Source of the DNA: Coriobacteriia bacterium
Lineage (GTDB): Bacteria > Actinomycetota > Coriobacteriia > Anaerosomatales > SLCP01
Assembly: GCA_007123455.1 (NCBI GenBank)
Contig: SKKZ01000272.1
Coordinates: forward strand, 1-12,212
Direction of reading: 5' to 3'
Length of the DNA: 12,212 nt
Both the position numbers and the translations under genes were made by a program. Below, in pieces: positions 1-7,431 of this stretch. The notes beneath the pieces were generated by a model. It was not told where the DNA came from and searched no databases. It worked only from the letters and a program-made list of their open reading frames with translations. Each line of letters starts with the position of its first letter. The first letter of the stretch is position 1.

Positions 1-33
1 AGGCTACGGCAGCTGACGGTCCCATCGGCTCCG

Positions 34-50
34 GCGGTCGGCAGGACCGC
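34..50 (-). terminator. Candidate hairpin terminator after nth
   Basis: A perfect 6-bp GC-rich stem (GCGGTC / GACCGC, 34-39 with 45-50) with a 5-nt loop begins two bases past the nth stop codon, reading on the minus strand. No T-rich tract follows, so it is not a classical Rho-independent terminator. It could be a U-less terminator, an mRNA 3'-end stabiliser, or chance in GC-rich DNA. The first 52 bases of the window hold nothing else I can support. Confidence 0.3.
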
Positions 51-52
51 AC

Positions 53-709
53 TCAGAGGCTCTCCCGCCAGCCCTTCACCGTGAACGCGGCGGGGCACAC
101 GTCGTTGAGCGTGCACGCTCCACACGCAGGGCGCTTCGCCGTGCAGATAGCCCGCCCGTGGTCGATGAAGCGGTAGTTGACGTGGAACCACTCCTCGCGC
201 GGGAAGACATCCATGAGGTCGCGCTCGACCTTGTCGGGGTCCTTCTGCTCTGTGAGGCCGAACCGGTGTGCCAGGCGGAAAACGTGGGTGTCTACGGCGA
301 TTCCCTCGACCGTGCCGAATGCGTTACTGATGACGATGTTGGCGGTCTTGCGTGCAACGCCGGGAAGGCTGATAAGCCCGTCCATCGTGTCAGGGACCCG
401 GCCTTCGTATTCGGTCACGACCATGCGGGCGGCACCCATGATCGCCTTCGTCTTGTTCCGGAAGAAGCCCGTGGGCCTGATGATGTCCTCGACCTCGGCG
501 GGGTCGGCCCCGGCAAGGTCTTCGGGCTCCGGGAAGCGCTCGAACAACCTCGGCGTCACCTTGTTCACTCCCGCATCGGTGGTCTGTGCCGAGAGGATGA
601 CGGCGATAAGCAGGTGGTAGGGAGTATCGTAGTCGAGCATGATGTGCGCGTCCGGGTAGAGCTCAGCCAGTCGGTCCATGATCACACGCGCTCGCTCCAC
701 CCGTTCCAT
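53..709 (-). CDS. nth: Endonuclease III (DNA glycosylase/AP lyase)
   Basis: Base-excision-repair enzyme that removes oxidised pyrimidines and cleaves the AP site by beta-elimination. At 218 aa it matches the family (E. coli Nth is 211 aa). Seen in the sequence: the helix-hairpin-helix LPGVARKTAN at 115-124 with the Schiff-base lysine K121 (E. coli K120), the catalytic aspartate D140 in VDTH (E. coli D138), and a complete [4Fe-4S] cysteine loop C189-x6-C196-x2-C199-x5-C205. The ATG at 709-707 is supported by AGGAGG (plus-strand 714-719, spacer 4 nt). It is transcribed away from mfd. I found no convincing -35/-10 pair for it in the shared upstream region. The length and all active-site and cluster residues indicate a functional gene. 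Confidence 0.98.
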   Translation of the reverse strand: MERVERARVIMDRLAELYPDAHIMLDYDTPYHLLIAVILSAQTTDAGVNKVTPRLFERFPEPEDLAGADPAEVEDIIRPTGFFRNKTKAIMGAARMVVTEYEGRVPDTMDGLISLPGVARKTANIVISNAFGTVEGIAVDTHVFRLAHRFGLTEQKDPDKVERDLMDVFPREEWFHVNYRFIDHGRAICTAKRPACGACTLNDVCPAAFTVKGWRESL

Positions 710-776
710 CCTGCCTCCTGACTCCGTAGGACGTGCCGGTCTCTCCGCAACGAGATGGTACCCGAGGCCGTCTCGC

Positions 777-805
777 TTGACCCTGTCGGTGCGCGGGGAT
801 ACCCT
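777..805 (+). promoter_or_regulatory. Candidate mfd promoter
   Basis: TTGACC (777-782, five of six to TTGACA) and TACCCT (800-805, fitting the TAnnnT -10 common in high-GC bacteria) are separated by exactly 17 nt. The predicted start is near 811-813. It lies in the nth-mfd divergent intergenic region and points at mfd. The -10 is weak, so the call rests on spacing and position. Confidence 0.42.
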
Positions 806-810
806 CGGTT

Positions 811-840
811 AGCCCCGCGCCGGCACTCCGGCTGCGGGCT
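811..840 (+). promoter_or_regulatory. Strong leader hairpin upstream of mfd
   Basis: The arms 811-823 and 828-840 can form about 13 base pairs (5 inner, 6 middle, 2 outer) around a CACT loop, with C813 and T833 bulged. No T-tract follows (TCTGCC), so a simple intrinsic terminator is unlikely. With the candidate promoter at 777-805, the stem would sit at the extreme 5' end of the mRNA, about 26 nt before the mfd ribosome-binding site. Such a stem could stabilise the transcript or cause pausing. The pairing is seen; the function is inferred. Confidence 0.45.
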
Positions 841-866
841 TCTGCCGTGTCCGCACTCCGTCTGCC

Positions 867-872
867 GAGGAG
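867..872 (+). promoter_or_regulatory. Ribosome-binding site that sets the mfd start
   Basis: GAGGAG lies 4 nt before the ATG at 877. The alternative in-frame GTG at 847 has no Shine-Dalgarno-like sequence before it, only the leader hairpin. This favours 877. Confidence 0.6.
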
Positions 873-876
873 CCAC

Positions 877-3800
877 ATGCGCCTGCTCGATGCCGTGACC
901 ACCGCACTTCGCACCGCCGTGCCGTACATGGCCGTGCGGGACGCACTCGCGGAAGGTGACGACTTCACCCTCGCCGTTCCGGGCCTCGTGCGCCCCGTGC
1001 TGATCGCCGCCCTCTTCGCCGAGCATCCCCGACCGACGCTCGTGGTCGTCGCCGGCGAGACCGTGGCCGAGCGCTACGCGCGCCAGGCGGCGGCGTACCT
1101 GCCTCCCGGAACCGTACTGCACTTCCCCGAGCGTCAGGACGCCCCGTGGTCCGACGATACCCCGGACCTCGAGGCCGTCGGGGCTCGCGCCCGCGCGCTG
1201 CACGCACTCTCGAGCGGCCGCACGGCGTTAGTGGTCGCGTCGACTCGCTCCCTGTTACGGGCGTTGCCCCCGCAGGGGTCCCACGTCTTCGAGCCCCTGA
1301 AGCTCGTGCCCGGCGGCACGATCGACCTCGACGAAACGGTCGCGCGCCTCGCGCGCATGGGTTACGAGCGTCTCGAGACCGCCACCGAGCGCGGGTCTTT
1401 CGCCGTCCGGGGCGGCGTGCTCGACGTCTTTCCCTCCGATGGCTTGCATCCGGTGCGTGCCGAGCTCTTCGGCGACGAGATCGAGACGCTCCGCCGCTAC
1501 GTGCCGAGCACGGGACAGAGTATCGGTGAGGCGGAAGTGACCGAGGTCTTCGCATGCCGCGAGATCGTGCTCGGCTCGCGTTCCGTGGCATCTGCACGGG
1601 CGGCACTGCGTGACCGCGCCGCCCGTGAACCGGAGATCGCCCACCATCTCGAGCTCATGGAGCAAGGGGTCTACTTCAACGGGGTCGAGCGCTATCTGCC
1701 CTATTTCTACAAGCAGCCGGGTGTGCTCACCGACTATCTGGCCTCCGAGACACTCGTCATCGTCGCCGAGCCACGCTCGCTCTTCGATGACGCAACGCGT
1801 CGTGCAGAGGAGCTCACCGCCGACGCCGAGCGTGCGGGCTTCCCCGCGGAAGGCCTCGTGCTCCCGGCGGCTCGCATCGACATAGGGGGGCGCCAGCGTC
1901 TCACCCTGCTCTCGCTCCTGCGCGCGGGCGGCGTCGTCGATGACGAGCTCGTTGCGCGCAGTCCCGAGGTCGCGGGCGGGGAGGAGCGCTTCCTTGCAGG
2001 CATAGGTGCCCTGCTCTCCGTCGACTACGGTGTCGCACTCGCCGTTCCCGATCGCCGCGCTCGCCACCGTGTCGCCGACCGGCTTGTCGAGGCAGGCATG
2101 CCCGTCGTCGACTTGCTCGCGGAGGCGCGCAAACACTCGGGAACGTCTCCTGCCGCTGCGCCCGTGCGCCTGCAGCCCGGTGTCGTCAACATCACCGATG
2201 CCGAGGTCCCGGCGGGTTACGTGATCCCTGCTGCCCGCTTCGCCGTGGTGAGCATCGACGACATCTACCCGCGTTCCGCCTCCGCGCGTCGTGCCGCCCG
2301 TCAGGTGGACACGACAAGGGTCACCTTCGGTTTCGAGCCGGGCGACTACGTAGTGCACGCCACGCACGGCATCGCACTCTTCAAGGCACTCGAACGCAAG
2401 GAAGTCCTCGGCGCCGAGCGCGAGTACCTGGTCCTTGAGTATGCCAAGGGCGACCGGCTGTACGTCCCGGTCGAGCAGATCGACCGTGTCACGAAGTACG
2501 TCGGCTCGGATGGCTCGGCCCCCCGGGTCACGCGGCTCAACACCGCCGACTGGTCCCGCGCGACCGGGAAGGCCCGTGCTGCTGCCCGCAAACTCGCCTT
2601 CGACCTCGTGGACCTCTACGCCCGCCGGGCTTCGGTGACGGGACATGCGTTTCGCCCGGACACACCGTGGCAGCTCGAGATGGAAGCGGCATTCCCCTTC
2701 GAGGAGACGCCCGACCAGCTCGCCGCGATCGCAGATGTTAAGGCCGACATGGAGTCCGAGAAGCCGATGGACCGACTCATCTGCGGGGACGTCGGCTATG
2801 GCAAGACCGAGGTCGCGATCCGCGCGGCGTTCAAAGCCACGCAAGACGGCAAGCAGGTCCTCGTGTTGTGTCCGACCACGATCCTCGCCCAGCAGCACTA
2901 CACCACGTTCTCCGAGCGCTTCGCCGCGTTCCCGATACGCATCGAAGTGCTCTCCCGCTTTCGGTCGCCGGCGCAGCAGAAGGCGTCGCTCGAGGGGTTT
3001 GCGTCAGGCGAGGTCGACGTACTCATCGGTACGCACCGCCTCCTCTCGGCAGACGTGATGCCGAAGAATCTCGGGCTGGTGGTCATCGACGAGGAGCAGC
3101 GGTTCGGCGTCGAGCACAAGGAGCATCTCAAGAACCTGCGCGAGCAGGTCGACGTCCTCACCATGACGGCTACGCCGATCCCCCGGACGCTGCAGATGTC
3201 GCTCTCGGGCGTCCGCGACATGAGCGTCATCGATACGCCCCCGGCCAACCGCTTCCCGGTGCAGGTGCACGTCGGCGAGTACGACCCCGACGTGGTCTCC
3301 GGGGCCATCCGCCGCGAGGTGGAGCGGGGTGGACAGGTCTACTTCGTCTCGAACCGCGTGAAGTCCATCGACGAGGCGGTCGCTCGCGTGAGCGAGGCTG
3401 CACCCGAGGCCCGGGTAGGCATCGCACACGGCCAGATGTCCGAACGCGAGCTCGAGCGCGTCATGGAGAGCTTCGCCGCGAACGAGATCGACGTGCTCGT
3501 GGCGACCACCATCGTCGAGAGCGGCATCGACAACCCGCACTCCAATACGCTCATCATCGAGGACTCGCAGCGCCTGGGCCTCGCACAGCTCTACCAGCTC
3601 AAGGGCCGCGTGGGGCGCAGCCACGTCAAAGCGTATGCGTACTTCCTCTTCCCCAGGGGAGTCTCGTTGACCGAACAGGCGACCGAGAGACTCGTCGCCA
3701 TCCGCGACCACTCGGATCTCGGCAGCGGCATCAAGGTCGCCATGCGCGACCTTGAGATTCGCGGTGCCGGTTCGCTGCTCGGCGCCGAGCAGCACGGCTC

Positions 3801-4317
3801 CATGAGTGCAGTGGGCTTCGACCTCTACGCCGAGATGATCCGCCAGGCCGTGGCCGAGGTCCGGGGCGAGCCGAGCGTCGCGCATCCGGATATCAAGGTC
3901 GATCTTCCGGTGACCGCGTTCATTCCCGAGGAGTACGTCTCCGCAGCGGACGATCGGGTACGCTTCTACCGGCGCCTCGCCGGTGCTCCCAGTGTGGAGC
4001 GGGTCGAACAGGTCTCGCGGGAGCTCGCCGAGGCCCACGGTGCGCTACCGGAGCCGGCGCGCAATCTTGTCGAGGTCGCCCGCATCCGTGCGCTTGCAGC
4101 AGAGGCCGGCGTGCTCACGGTATCGGTCGTCCGCCGCCGGCTTACGCTGGCACCCGTCTCGCCGTCAGACGAGGCCCGCGGGGCTCTCGCGGCACTCGGT
4201 GCGATCACGCTGGAGCGCGACCGCACCGTAGCGCTTCCGCTCGGCTATGGAGCTTCTGTGACGGAGTCCGCCGCCGCCCTCCTCGGTGCTATACTTGCCG
4301 GGTCCGACCATGCCTGA
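877..4317 (+). CDS. mfd: Transcription-repair coupling factor Mfd
   Basis: Large SF2 translocase that removes RNA polymerase stalled at DNA lesions and recruits UvrA for nucleotide excision repair. At 1146 aa it equals the family length (E. coli 1148). Domains in order: an N-terminal UvrB-homology/UvrA-binding region (about 1-340); the CarD-like RNA-polymerase-interaction domain starting at FEPGDYVVHATHG (about 486-580); RecG-like helicase lobes with Walker A GDVGYGKT (637-644, K643), DEEQ (738-741), TATPIPRTL (764-772) and GRVGRS (910-915); and a C-terminal TRCF domain with LPVTAFIPEEYV. No motif is broken. I use ATG 877 because of its ribosome-binding site; an in-frame GTG at 847 would add 10 residues. 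Two rare TTA leucine codons lie at 1228 and 1255. The PPIase gene follows after 21 nt. Confidence 0.98.
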   Translation: MRLLDAVTTALRTAVPYMAVRDALAEGDDFTLAVPGLVRPVLIAALFAEHPRPTLVVVAGETVAERYARQAAAYLPPGTVLHFPERQDAPWSDDTPDLEAVGARARALHALSSGRTALVVASTRSLLRALPPQGSHVFEPLKLVPGGTIDLDETVARLARMGYERLETATERGSFAVRGGVLDVFPSDGLHPVRAELFGDEIETLRRYVPSTGQSIGEAEVTEVFACREIVLGSRSVASARAALRDRAAREPEIAHHLELMEQGVYFNGVERYLPYFYKQPGVLTDYLASETLVIVAEPRSLFDDATRRAEELTADAERAGFPAEGLVLPAARIDIGGRQRLTLLSLLRAGGVVDDELVARSPEVAGGEERFLAGIGALLSVDYGVALAVPDRRARHRVADRLVEAGMPVVDLLAEARKHSGTSPAAAPVRLQPGVVNITDAEVPAGYVIPAARFAVVSIDDIYPRSASARRAARQVDTTRVTFGFEPGDYVVHATHGIALFKALERKEVLGAEREYLVLEYAKGDRLYVPVEQIDRVTKYVGSDGSAPRVTRLNTADWSRATGKARAAARKLAFDLVDLYARRASVTGHAFRPDTPWQLEMEAAFPFEETPDQLAAIADVKADMESEKPMDRLICGDVGYGKTEVAIRAAFKATQDGKQVLVLCPTTILAQQHYTTFSERFAAFPIRIEVLSRFRSPAQQKASLEGFASGEVDVLIGTHRLLSADVMPKNLGLVVIDEEQRFGVEHKEHLKNLREQVDVLTMTATPIPRTLQMSLSGVRDMSVIDTPPANRFPVQVHVGEYDPDVVSGAIRREVERGGQVYFVSNRVKSIDEAVARVSEAAPEARVGIAHGQMSERELERVMESFAANEIDVLVATTIVESGIDNPHSNTLIIEDSQRLGLAQLYQLKGRVGRSHVKAYAYFLFPRGVSLTEQATERLVAIRDHSDLGSGIKVAMRDLEIRGAGSLLGAEQHGSMSAVGFDLYAEMIRQAVAEVRGEPSVAHPDIKVDLPVTAFIPEEYVSAADDRVRFYRRLAGAPSVERVEQVSRELAEAHGALPEPARNLVEVARIRALAAEAGVLTVSVVRRRLTLAPVSPSDEARGALAALGAITLERDRTVALPLGYGASVTESAAALLGAILAGSDHA
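4287..4295 (+). promoter_or_regulatory. Candidate extended -10 promoter for PPIase gene, inside mfd
   Basis: TGC followed by TATACT (4290-4295) is a good extended -10 element; the hexamer matches TATAAT in five of six positions. No recognisable -35 lies 16-18 nt upstream, which extended -10 promoters can tolerate. The predicted start is near 4302, giving a leader of about 37 nt. It lies in the last eight codons of mfd, where AT-rich sequence is unusual for this window. Confidence 0.48.
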
Positions 4318-4338
4318 CCCCCACTCCCTGGAGGACCA

Positions 4339-5307
4339 ATGAGGACGTTTCGTCCCCTGCTCGCATTCACACTCGCCATTGCGCTCATAGCTGGTGTTGC
4401 AGGATGCAGCTCGAACGATGTCGCCGCGATCGTCAACGGCGAGGAGATCAGCAAGGCCGAGCTCGACGCTCAGGTCGACCGCTTGAAGGAGCAGTCGCCT
4501 CAGATGTTCGAGGGTGAAGAGGGCGAGTCGCGCATGCTCGACTTCCAGAGGCAGCTGCTCGACAACATGATCAACAACGTGCTCATCCGCCAGGCGGCCG
4601 AGGAGCGCGGCATCACCATCTCCGACGAGGAGATCCAGGCCCAGATCGCCGATCTCCAGGCTGGGTTCCCGAGTGAGACGGAGTTCAATGCGGCACTCGC
4701 CGATGCCAACCTCACGCTCGCCGATCTCGAACAGCAGTTGCGTGACCAGCTCGCGACACAGCGCCTGATGGAGGAGCTCGTGGGCGACGATGAGGTCACC
4801 GATGAGGAGATCAACGAGTACTACGAGCAGAACGCCGGCCAGTTCGAGGAGCAGGCCGCCGTCCGGGCGTCGCACATCCTGTTCGATCCCGATGACAAGG
4901 CGACCGCCGAGCAGGTGCTCGCCGAGGTCAACGCCGGTGGAGACTTCGCCGAGCTCGCCACCGAGCACTCGAAGGACCCGGGCTCGGCTGCGCAAGGAGG
5001 AGACCTTGGCTGGTCCGATCCCGCCCGCCCGTTCGTCCCCGAGTTCCAGAATGCGCTCGAGGCACTTTCGGTCGGAGAGGTCTCGGAGCTGGTGGAGACC
5101 GAGTTCGGCTGGCACATAATCAAGGTCGAAGAGAAGCGTGATGAGCGCAAGAAGCCGCTGGATGAGGTCGCCGACCAGATCGAGGAGCAGGTGCTGCAGC
5201 AGCGCAACATCACTGCGTACCAGGAGTTCCTGGCCGAGGTTCGCGCCGACGCCGAGATCGAGATCCTGATCGATGAGCTGAAGGTTCCCGAGGCTACCGA
5301 GGAGTAG
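4339..5307 (+). CDS. SurA/PrsA-type peptidyl-prolyl cis-trans isomerase lipoprotein
   Basis: Predicted extracytoplasmic foldase of 322 aa. The N-terminus is a lipoprotein signal peptide: basic MRTFR, a hydrophobic stretch to about residue 21, and a lipobox VAGC whose lipidated cysteine is C23. Next comes a helical SurA/trigger-factor-like chaperone region (about 25-165) opening with VAAIVNGEEISKAEL, then a parvulin (rotamase) domain at about 173-265 with RASHILF (H179), the SKDPGSAAQGGDLGW segment and FGWHIIKVEE (H259). A C-terminal helix (272-310) completes the SurA-like fold. The protein is rich in Glu and Asp. The ATG has GGAGG at 4330-4334. It lies 21 nt after mfd and 31 nt before mazG. 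PrsA or SurA is the closest named type; the clients are unknown. Confidence 0.93.
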   Translation: MRTFRPLLAFTLAIALIAGVAGCSSNDVAAIVNGEEISKAELDAQVDRLKEQSPQMFEGEEGESRMLDFQRQLLDNMINNVLIRQAAEERGITISDEEIQAQIADLQAGFPSETEFNAALADANLTLADLEQQLRDQLATQRLMEELVGDDEVTDEEINEYYEQNAGQFEEQAAVRASHILFDPDDKATAEQVLAEVNAGGDFAELATEHSKDPGSAAQGGDLGWSDPARPFVPEFQNALEALSVGEVSELVETEFGWHIIKVEEKRDERKKPLDEVADQIEEQVLQQRNITAYQEFLAEVRADAEIEILIDELKVPEATEE

Positions 5308-5338
5308 TCCGCGTGCAGGGCCCATACGGGGGGATGTC

Positions 5339-6121
5339 GTGCGCCCGATAGACGGAGGGTTCGACGAGTTCGTGAGGACCATCGCCGTGCTCCGGGGCCC
5401 CGACGGCTGCCCGTGGGATCGCGCGCAGGATCACCTGAGTCTGCGCCGCAACATGATCGAGGAAGCCTACGAGGCCGTCTCGGCTATGGAGGCCGGTAGC
5501 GATGTCGAACTCGCCGAGGAACTCGGCGACGTGCTCCTCCAGGTGGTGCTTCATGCCCAGATCGCTGCTGACGAAGGCCGTTTCACCATCGATGACGTCG
5601 TCGCGGGAATCTCGGAGAAGATCCGTCGGCGACACCCGCATGTCTTCGGGGGCACCTCGGCCGGCACCCCGGACGAAGTGATCGAGCGCTGGGATGCCAT
5701 CAAGCGTGACGAGAAGGCGGGCACGGGCGTCCTCGAAGGCATCCCATCGTCGTTGCCTGCACTCATGTGGGCGCAGAAGATCTCGCGCCGGGCGGTCGGT
5801 GTCGGTTTCGAGTGGGAGAGCCTCGAGGCGGTCTGGGACAAGGTGCACGAGGAGATCGACGAGCTCAAAGAGGCTGAGCCGGGCTCTCCCGAGGCCGCGG
5901 GTGAGATCGGCGATCTGCTTTTCACCGTTGTGAACCTTGCCCGCAAGCAGGGTATCGATGCAGAAGAGGCATTGCGGGCCACGTGTCGCAAGTTCATCAC
6001 ACGCTTCGAGGACATGGAGGGTGCGGCGAAGTCCTCGGGCCGGGCGATGAGTGAGGTCGGCATACACGAGATGGAACAGCTCTGGCAGCACGCCAAGAGC
6101 AGGGAGGAGCCCCGATCATGA
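5339..6121 (+). CDS. mazG: Nucleoside triphosphate pyrophosphohydrolase MazG
   Basis: Hydrolyses NTPs and dNTPs to the monophosphate plus pyrophosphate, a house-cleaning role also linked to (p)ppGpp control in E. coli. The 260 aa hold two MazG domains, as in full-length bacterial MazG (263 aa in E. coli). The N-terminal domain has GCPWDRAQ (23-30), EEAYE (E41, E42, E45) and EELGD (E61, D64). The C-terminal domain has EEIDE (E171, E172, E175) and EIGD (E189, D192). These acidic sets are the Mg2+-binding EExxE...ExxD motif. The start is GTG 5339 after a G-rich stretch (5328-5333); the ATG at 5334 is out of frame and soon hits a stop. The TGA stop overlaps the eno ATG by 4 nt (ATGA), implying translational coupling. 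Confidence 0.96.
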   Translation: MRPIDGGFDEFVRTIAVLRGPDGCPWDRAQDHLSLRRNMIEEAYEAVSAMEAGSDVELAEELGDVLLQVVLHAQIAADEGRFTIDDVVAGISEKIRRRHPHVFGGTSAGTPDEVIERWDAIKRDEKAGTGVLEGIPSSLPALMWAQKISRRAVGVGFEWESLEAVWDKVHEEIDELKEAEPGSPEAAGEIGDLLFTVVNLARKQGIDAEEALRATCRKFITRFEDMEGAAKSSGRAMSEVGIHEMEQLWQHAKSREEPRS

Positions 6122-7407
6122 GCGGTATCGTCGACGTCTACGCCCGCGAGGTACTCGATTCCCGCGGAAACCCGACCGTCGAGGTCGAGGTCTTCCTCGA
6201 TGACGGATCCTTCGGTCGGGCGATGGTTCCTTCCGGGGCATCGACGGGCGCATTCGAGGCCGTCGAACTGCGCGACGAGGACTCGGCACGATACCTCGGT
6301 AAGGGAGTGCGCCAGGCGGTCGACAACGTCAACGAGGCCATCGCATCCGAGATTCTGGGCATGGACGCGACGGACCAGCGCCTCATCGACTCGACGCTGC
6401 TGTCGATCGACTCTTCCCCGAACAAGGCGAACCTGGGCGCCAACGCGATTCTCGGTACCTCGCTGGCGGTGGCCAAGGCCGCTGCCGAGTCGACCGAGCT
6501 CACGCTCTACAGCTACATCGGCGGCGCGAACGCGCACCTGCTCCCGGTGCCTATGATGAACATTCTCAATGGTGGTGCGCACGCGGACAACAACGTCGAC
6601 CTGCAGGAATTCATGATCATGCCGGTCGGTGCCTCCACCTTTGCCGAGGGACTGCGCATGTGTACCGAGATCTATCACACGCTCAAGAAGGTGCTCTCCG
6701 AGCGCGGTCTTGCCACCGGTGTGGGCGATGAGGGCGGCTTCGCGCCCGACCTCGGCAGCAACGAGGAGGCGCTGCAGGTCATCAGCGACGCGGTTGAGAC
6801 GGCCGGATACACTCTCGGCGAGCAGATCGTCTTCGCGCTCGACCCCGCTACGACCGAGATCTACCGTGACGGTGCGTACCATCTCGAGGGCGAGGGCCGC
6901 GTACTCTCATCCGCGGAGATGGTCGAGTTCTGGGCCGACCTGGCCGCGCGCTATCCGATCATCTCGATCGAGGACGGCATGGCCGAGGAGGACTGGGACG
7001 GGTGGAAGTTGCTCACCGACCGACTCGGCGAGAAAGTGCAGCTCGTTGGCGACGATCTCTTCGTCACCAACACCGAGCGTCTCGCCCGCGGTATCGGGAT
7101 GGGTGTGGCGAACTCGATTCTCATCAAGGTCAACCAGATCGGCTCGCTCACCGAGACGCTCGATTGTATCGAGATGGCCAAACGAGCCGGCTACACGTGC
7201 GTCATCTCGCACCGCTCGGGTGAGACCGAAGACACGACGATCGCCGACATCGCGGTTGCAGTGAACGCGGGGCAGATCAAGACGGGTGCGCCGGCCCGCT
7301 CGGACAGAGTCGCCAAGTACAACCAGCTGCTCCGCATCGAGGAGGAGCTCTGCGACTCGGCGGTGTATCCGGGCATGGACGCGTTCTATAACATCAACAC
7401 CGACTAG
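6118..7407 (+). CDS. eno: Enolase (phosphopyruvate hydratase)
   Basis: Glycolytic enzyme converting 2-phosphoglycerate to phosphoenolpyruvate; its 429 aa are standard for bacterial enolase. Seen: the N-terminal DSRGNPTVEVEV and VPSGASTGAFEAVELRD; the catalytic acid E205 in GVGDEGGFAPDL; metal ligands D242 (ALDPA), E285 (SIEDGM) and the GDD pair at 312-313; the catalytic base K337 in the signature LIKVNQIGSLTET; SHRSGET at 364-370; and K388 in QIKTGAPARSDR. The ATG shares four bases with the mazG stop, and GGAGG at 6103-6107 (inside mazG) serves as ribosome-binding site. The next gene begins after 24 nt. No unusual residue was seen at the active site. Confidence 0.99.
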   Translation: MSGIVDVYAREVLDSRGNPTVEVEVFLDDGSFGRAMVPSGASTGAFEAVELRDEDSARYLGKGVRQAVDNVNEAIASEILGMDATDQRLIDSTLLSIDSSPNKANLGANAILGTSLAVAKAAAESTELTLYSYIGGANAHLLPVPMMNILNGGAHADNNVDLQEFMIMPVGASTFAEGLRMCTEIYHTLKKVLSERGLATGVGDEGGFAPDLGSNEEALQVISDAVETAGYTLGEQIVFALDPATTEIYRDGAYHLEGEGRVLSSAEMVEFWADLAARYPIISIEDGMAEEDWDGWKLLTDRLGEKVQLVGDDLFVTNTERLARGIGMGVANSILIKVNQIGSLTETLDCIEMAKRAGYTCVISHRSGETEDTTIADIAVAVNAGQIKTGAPARSDRVAKYNQLLRIEEELCDSAVYPGMDAFYNINTD

Positions 7408-7431
7408 CTCCGAGAAAGGCACGTTGTCCCG

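Noticed and set aside
710..776. Promoter for nth on the minus strand (TACCAT complementary to 755-760).
   Set aside because: No -35-like hexamer lies at 16-18 nt, and the -10 resemblance is weak.
847..876. GTG at 847 as the mfd start.
   Set aside because: No ribosome-binding site precedes it, whereas ATG 877 has GAGGAG. It remains possible and would add ten residues.
2868..3755. Plus-strand open frame of 295 codons within mfd.
   Set aside because: It is out of frame with intact helicase motifs of Mfd, and its Arg/Pro/Gly-rich translation is typical of a shifted GC-rich frame.
270..6319. The string GCCAGGCGG occurs at 270, 1082, 4589 and 6311, suggesting a Chi-like or uptake motif.
   Set aside because: In mfd, the PPIase and eno it encodes Arg-Gln-Ala in ordinary contexts, and four copies in GC-rich coding DNA need no special cause. 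A genome-wide count with strand skew would be required to revive it.
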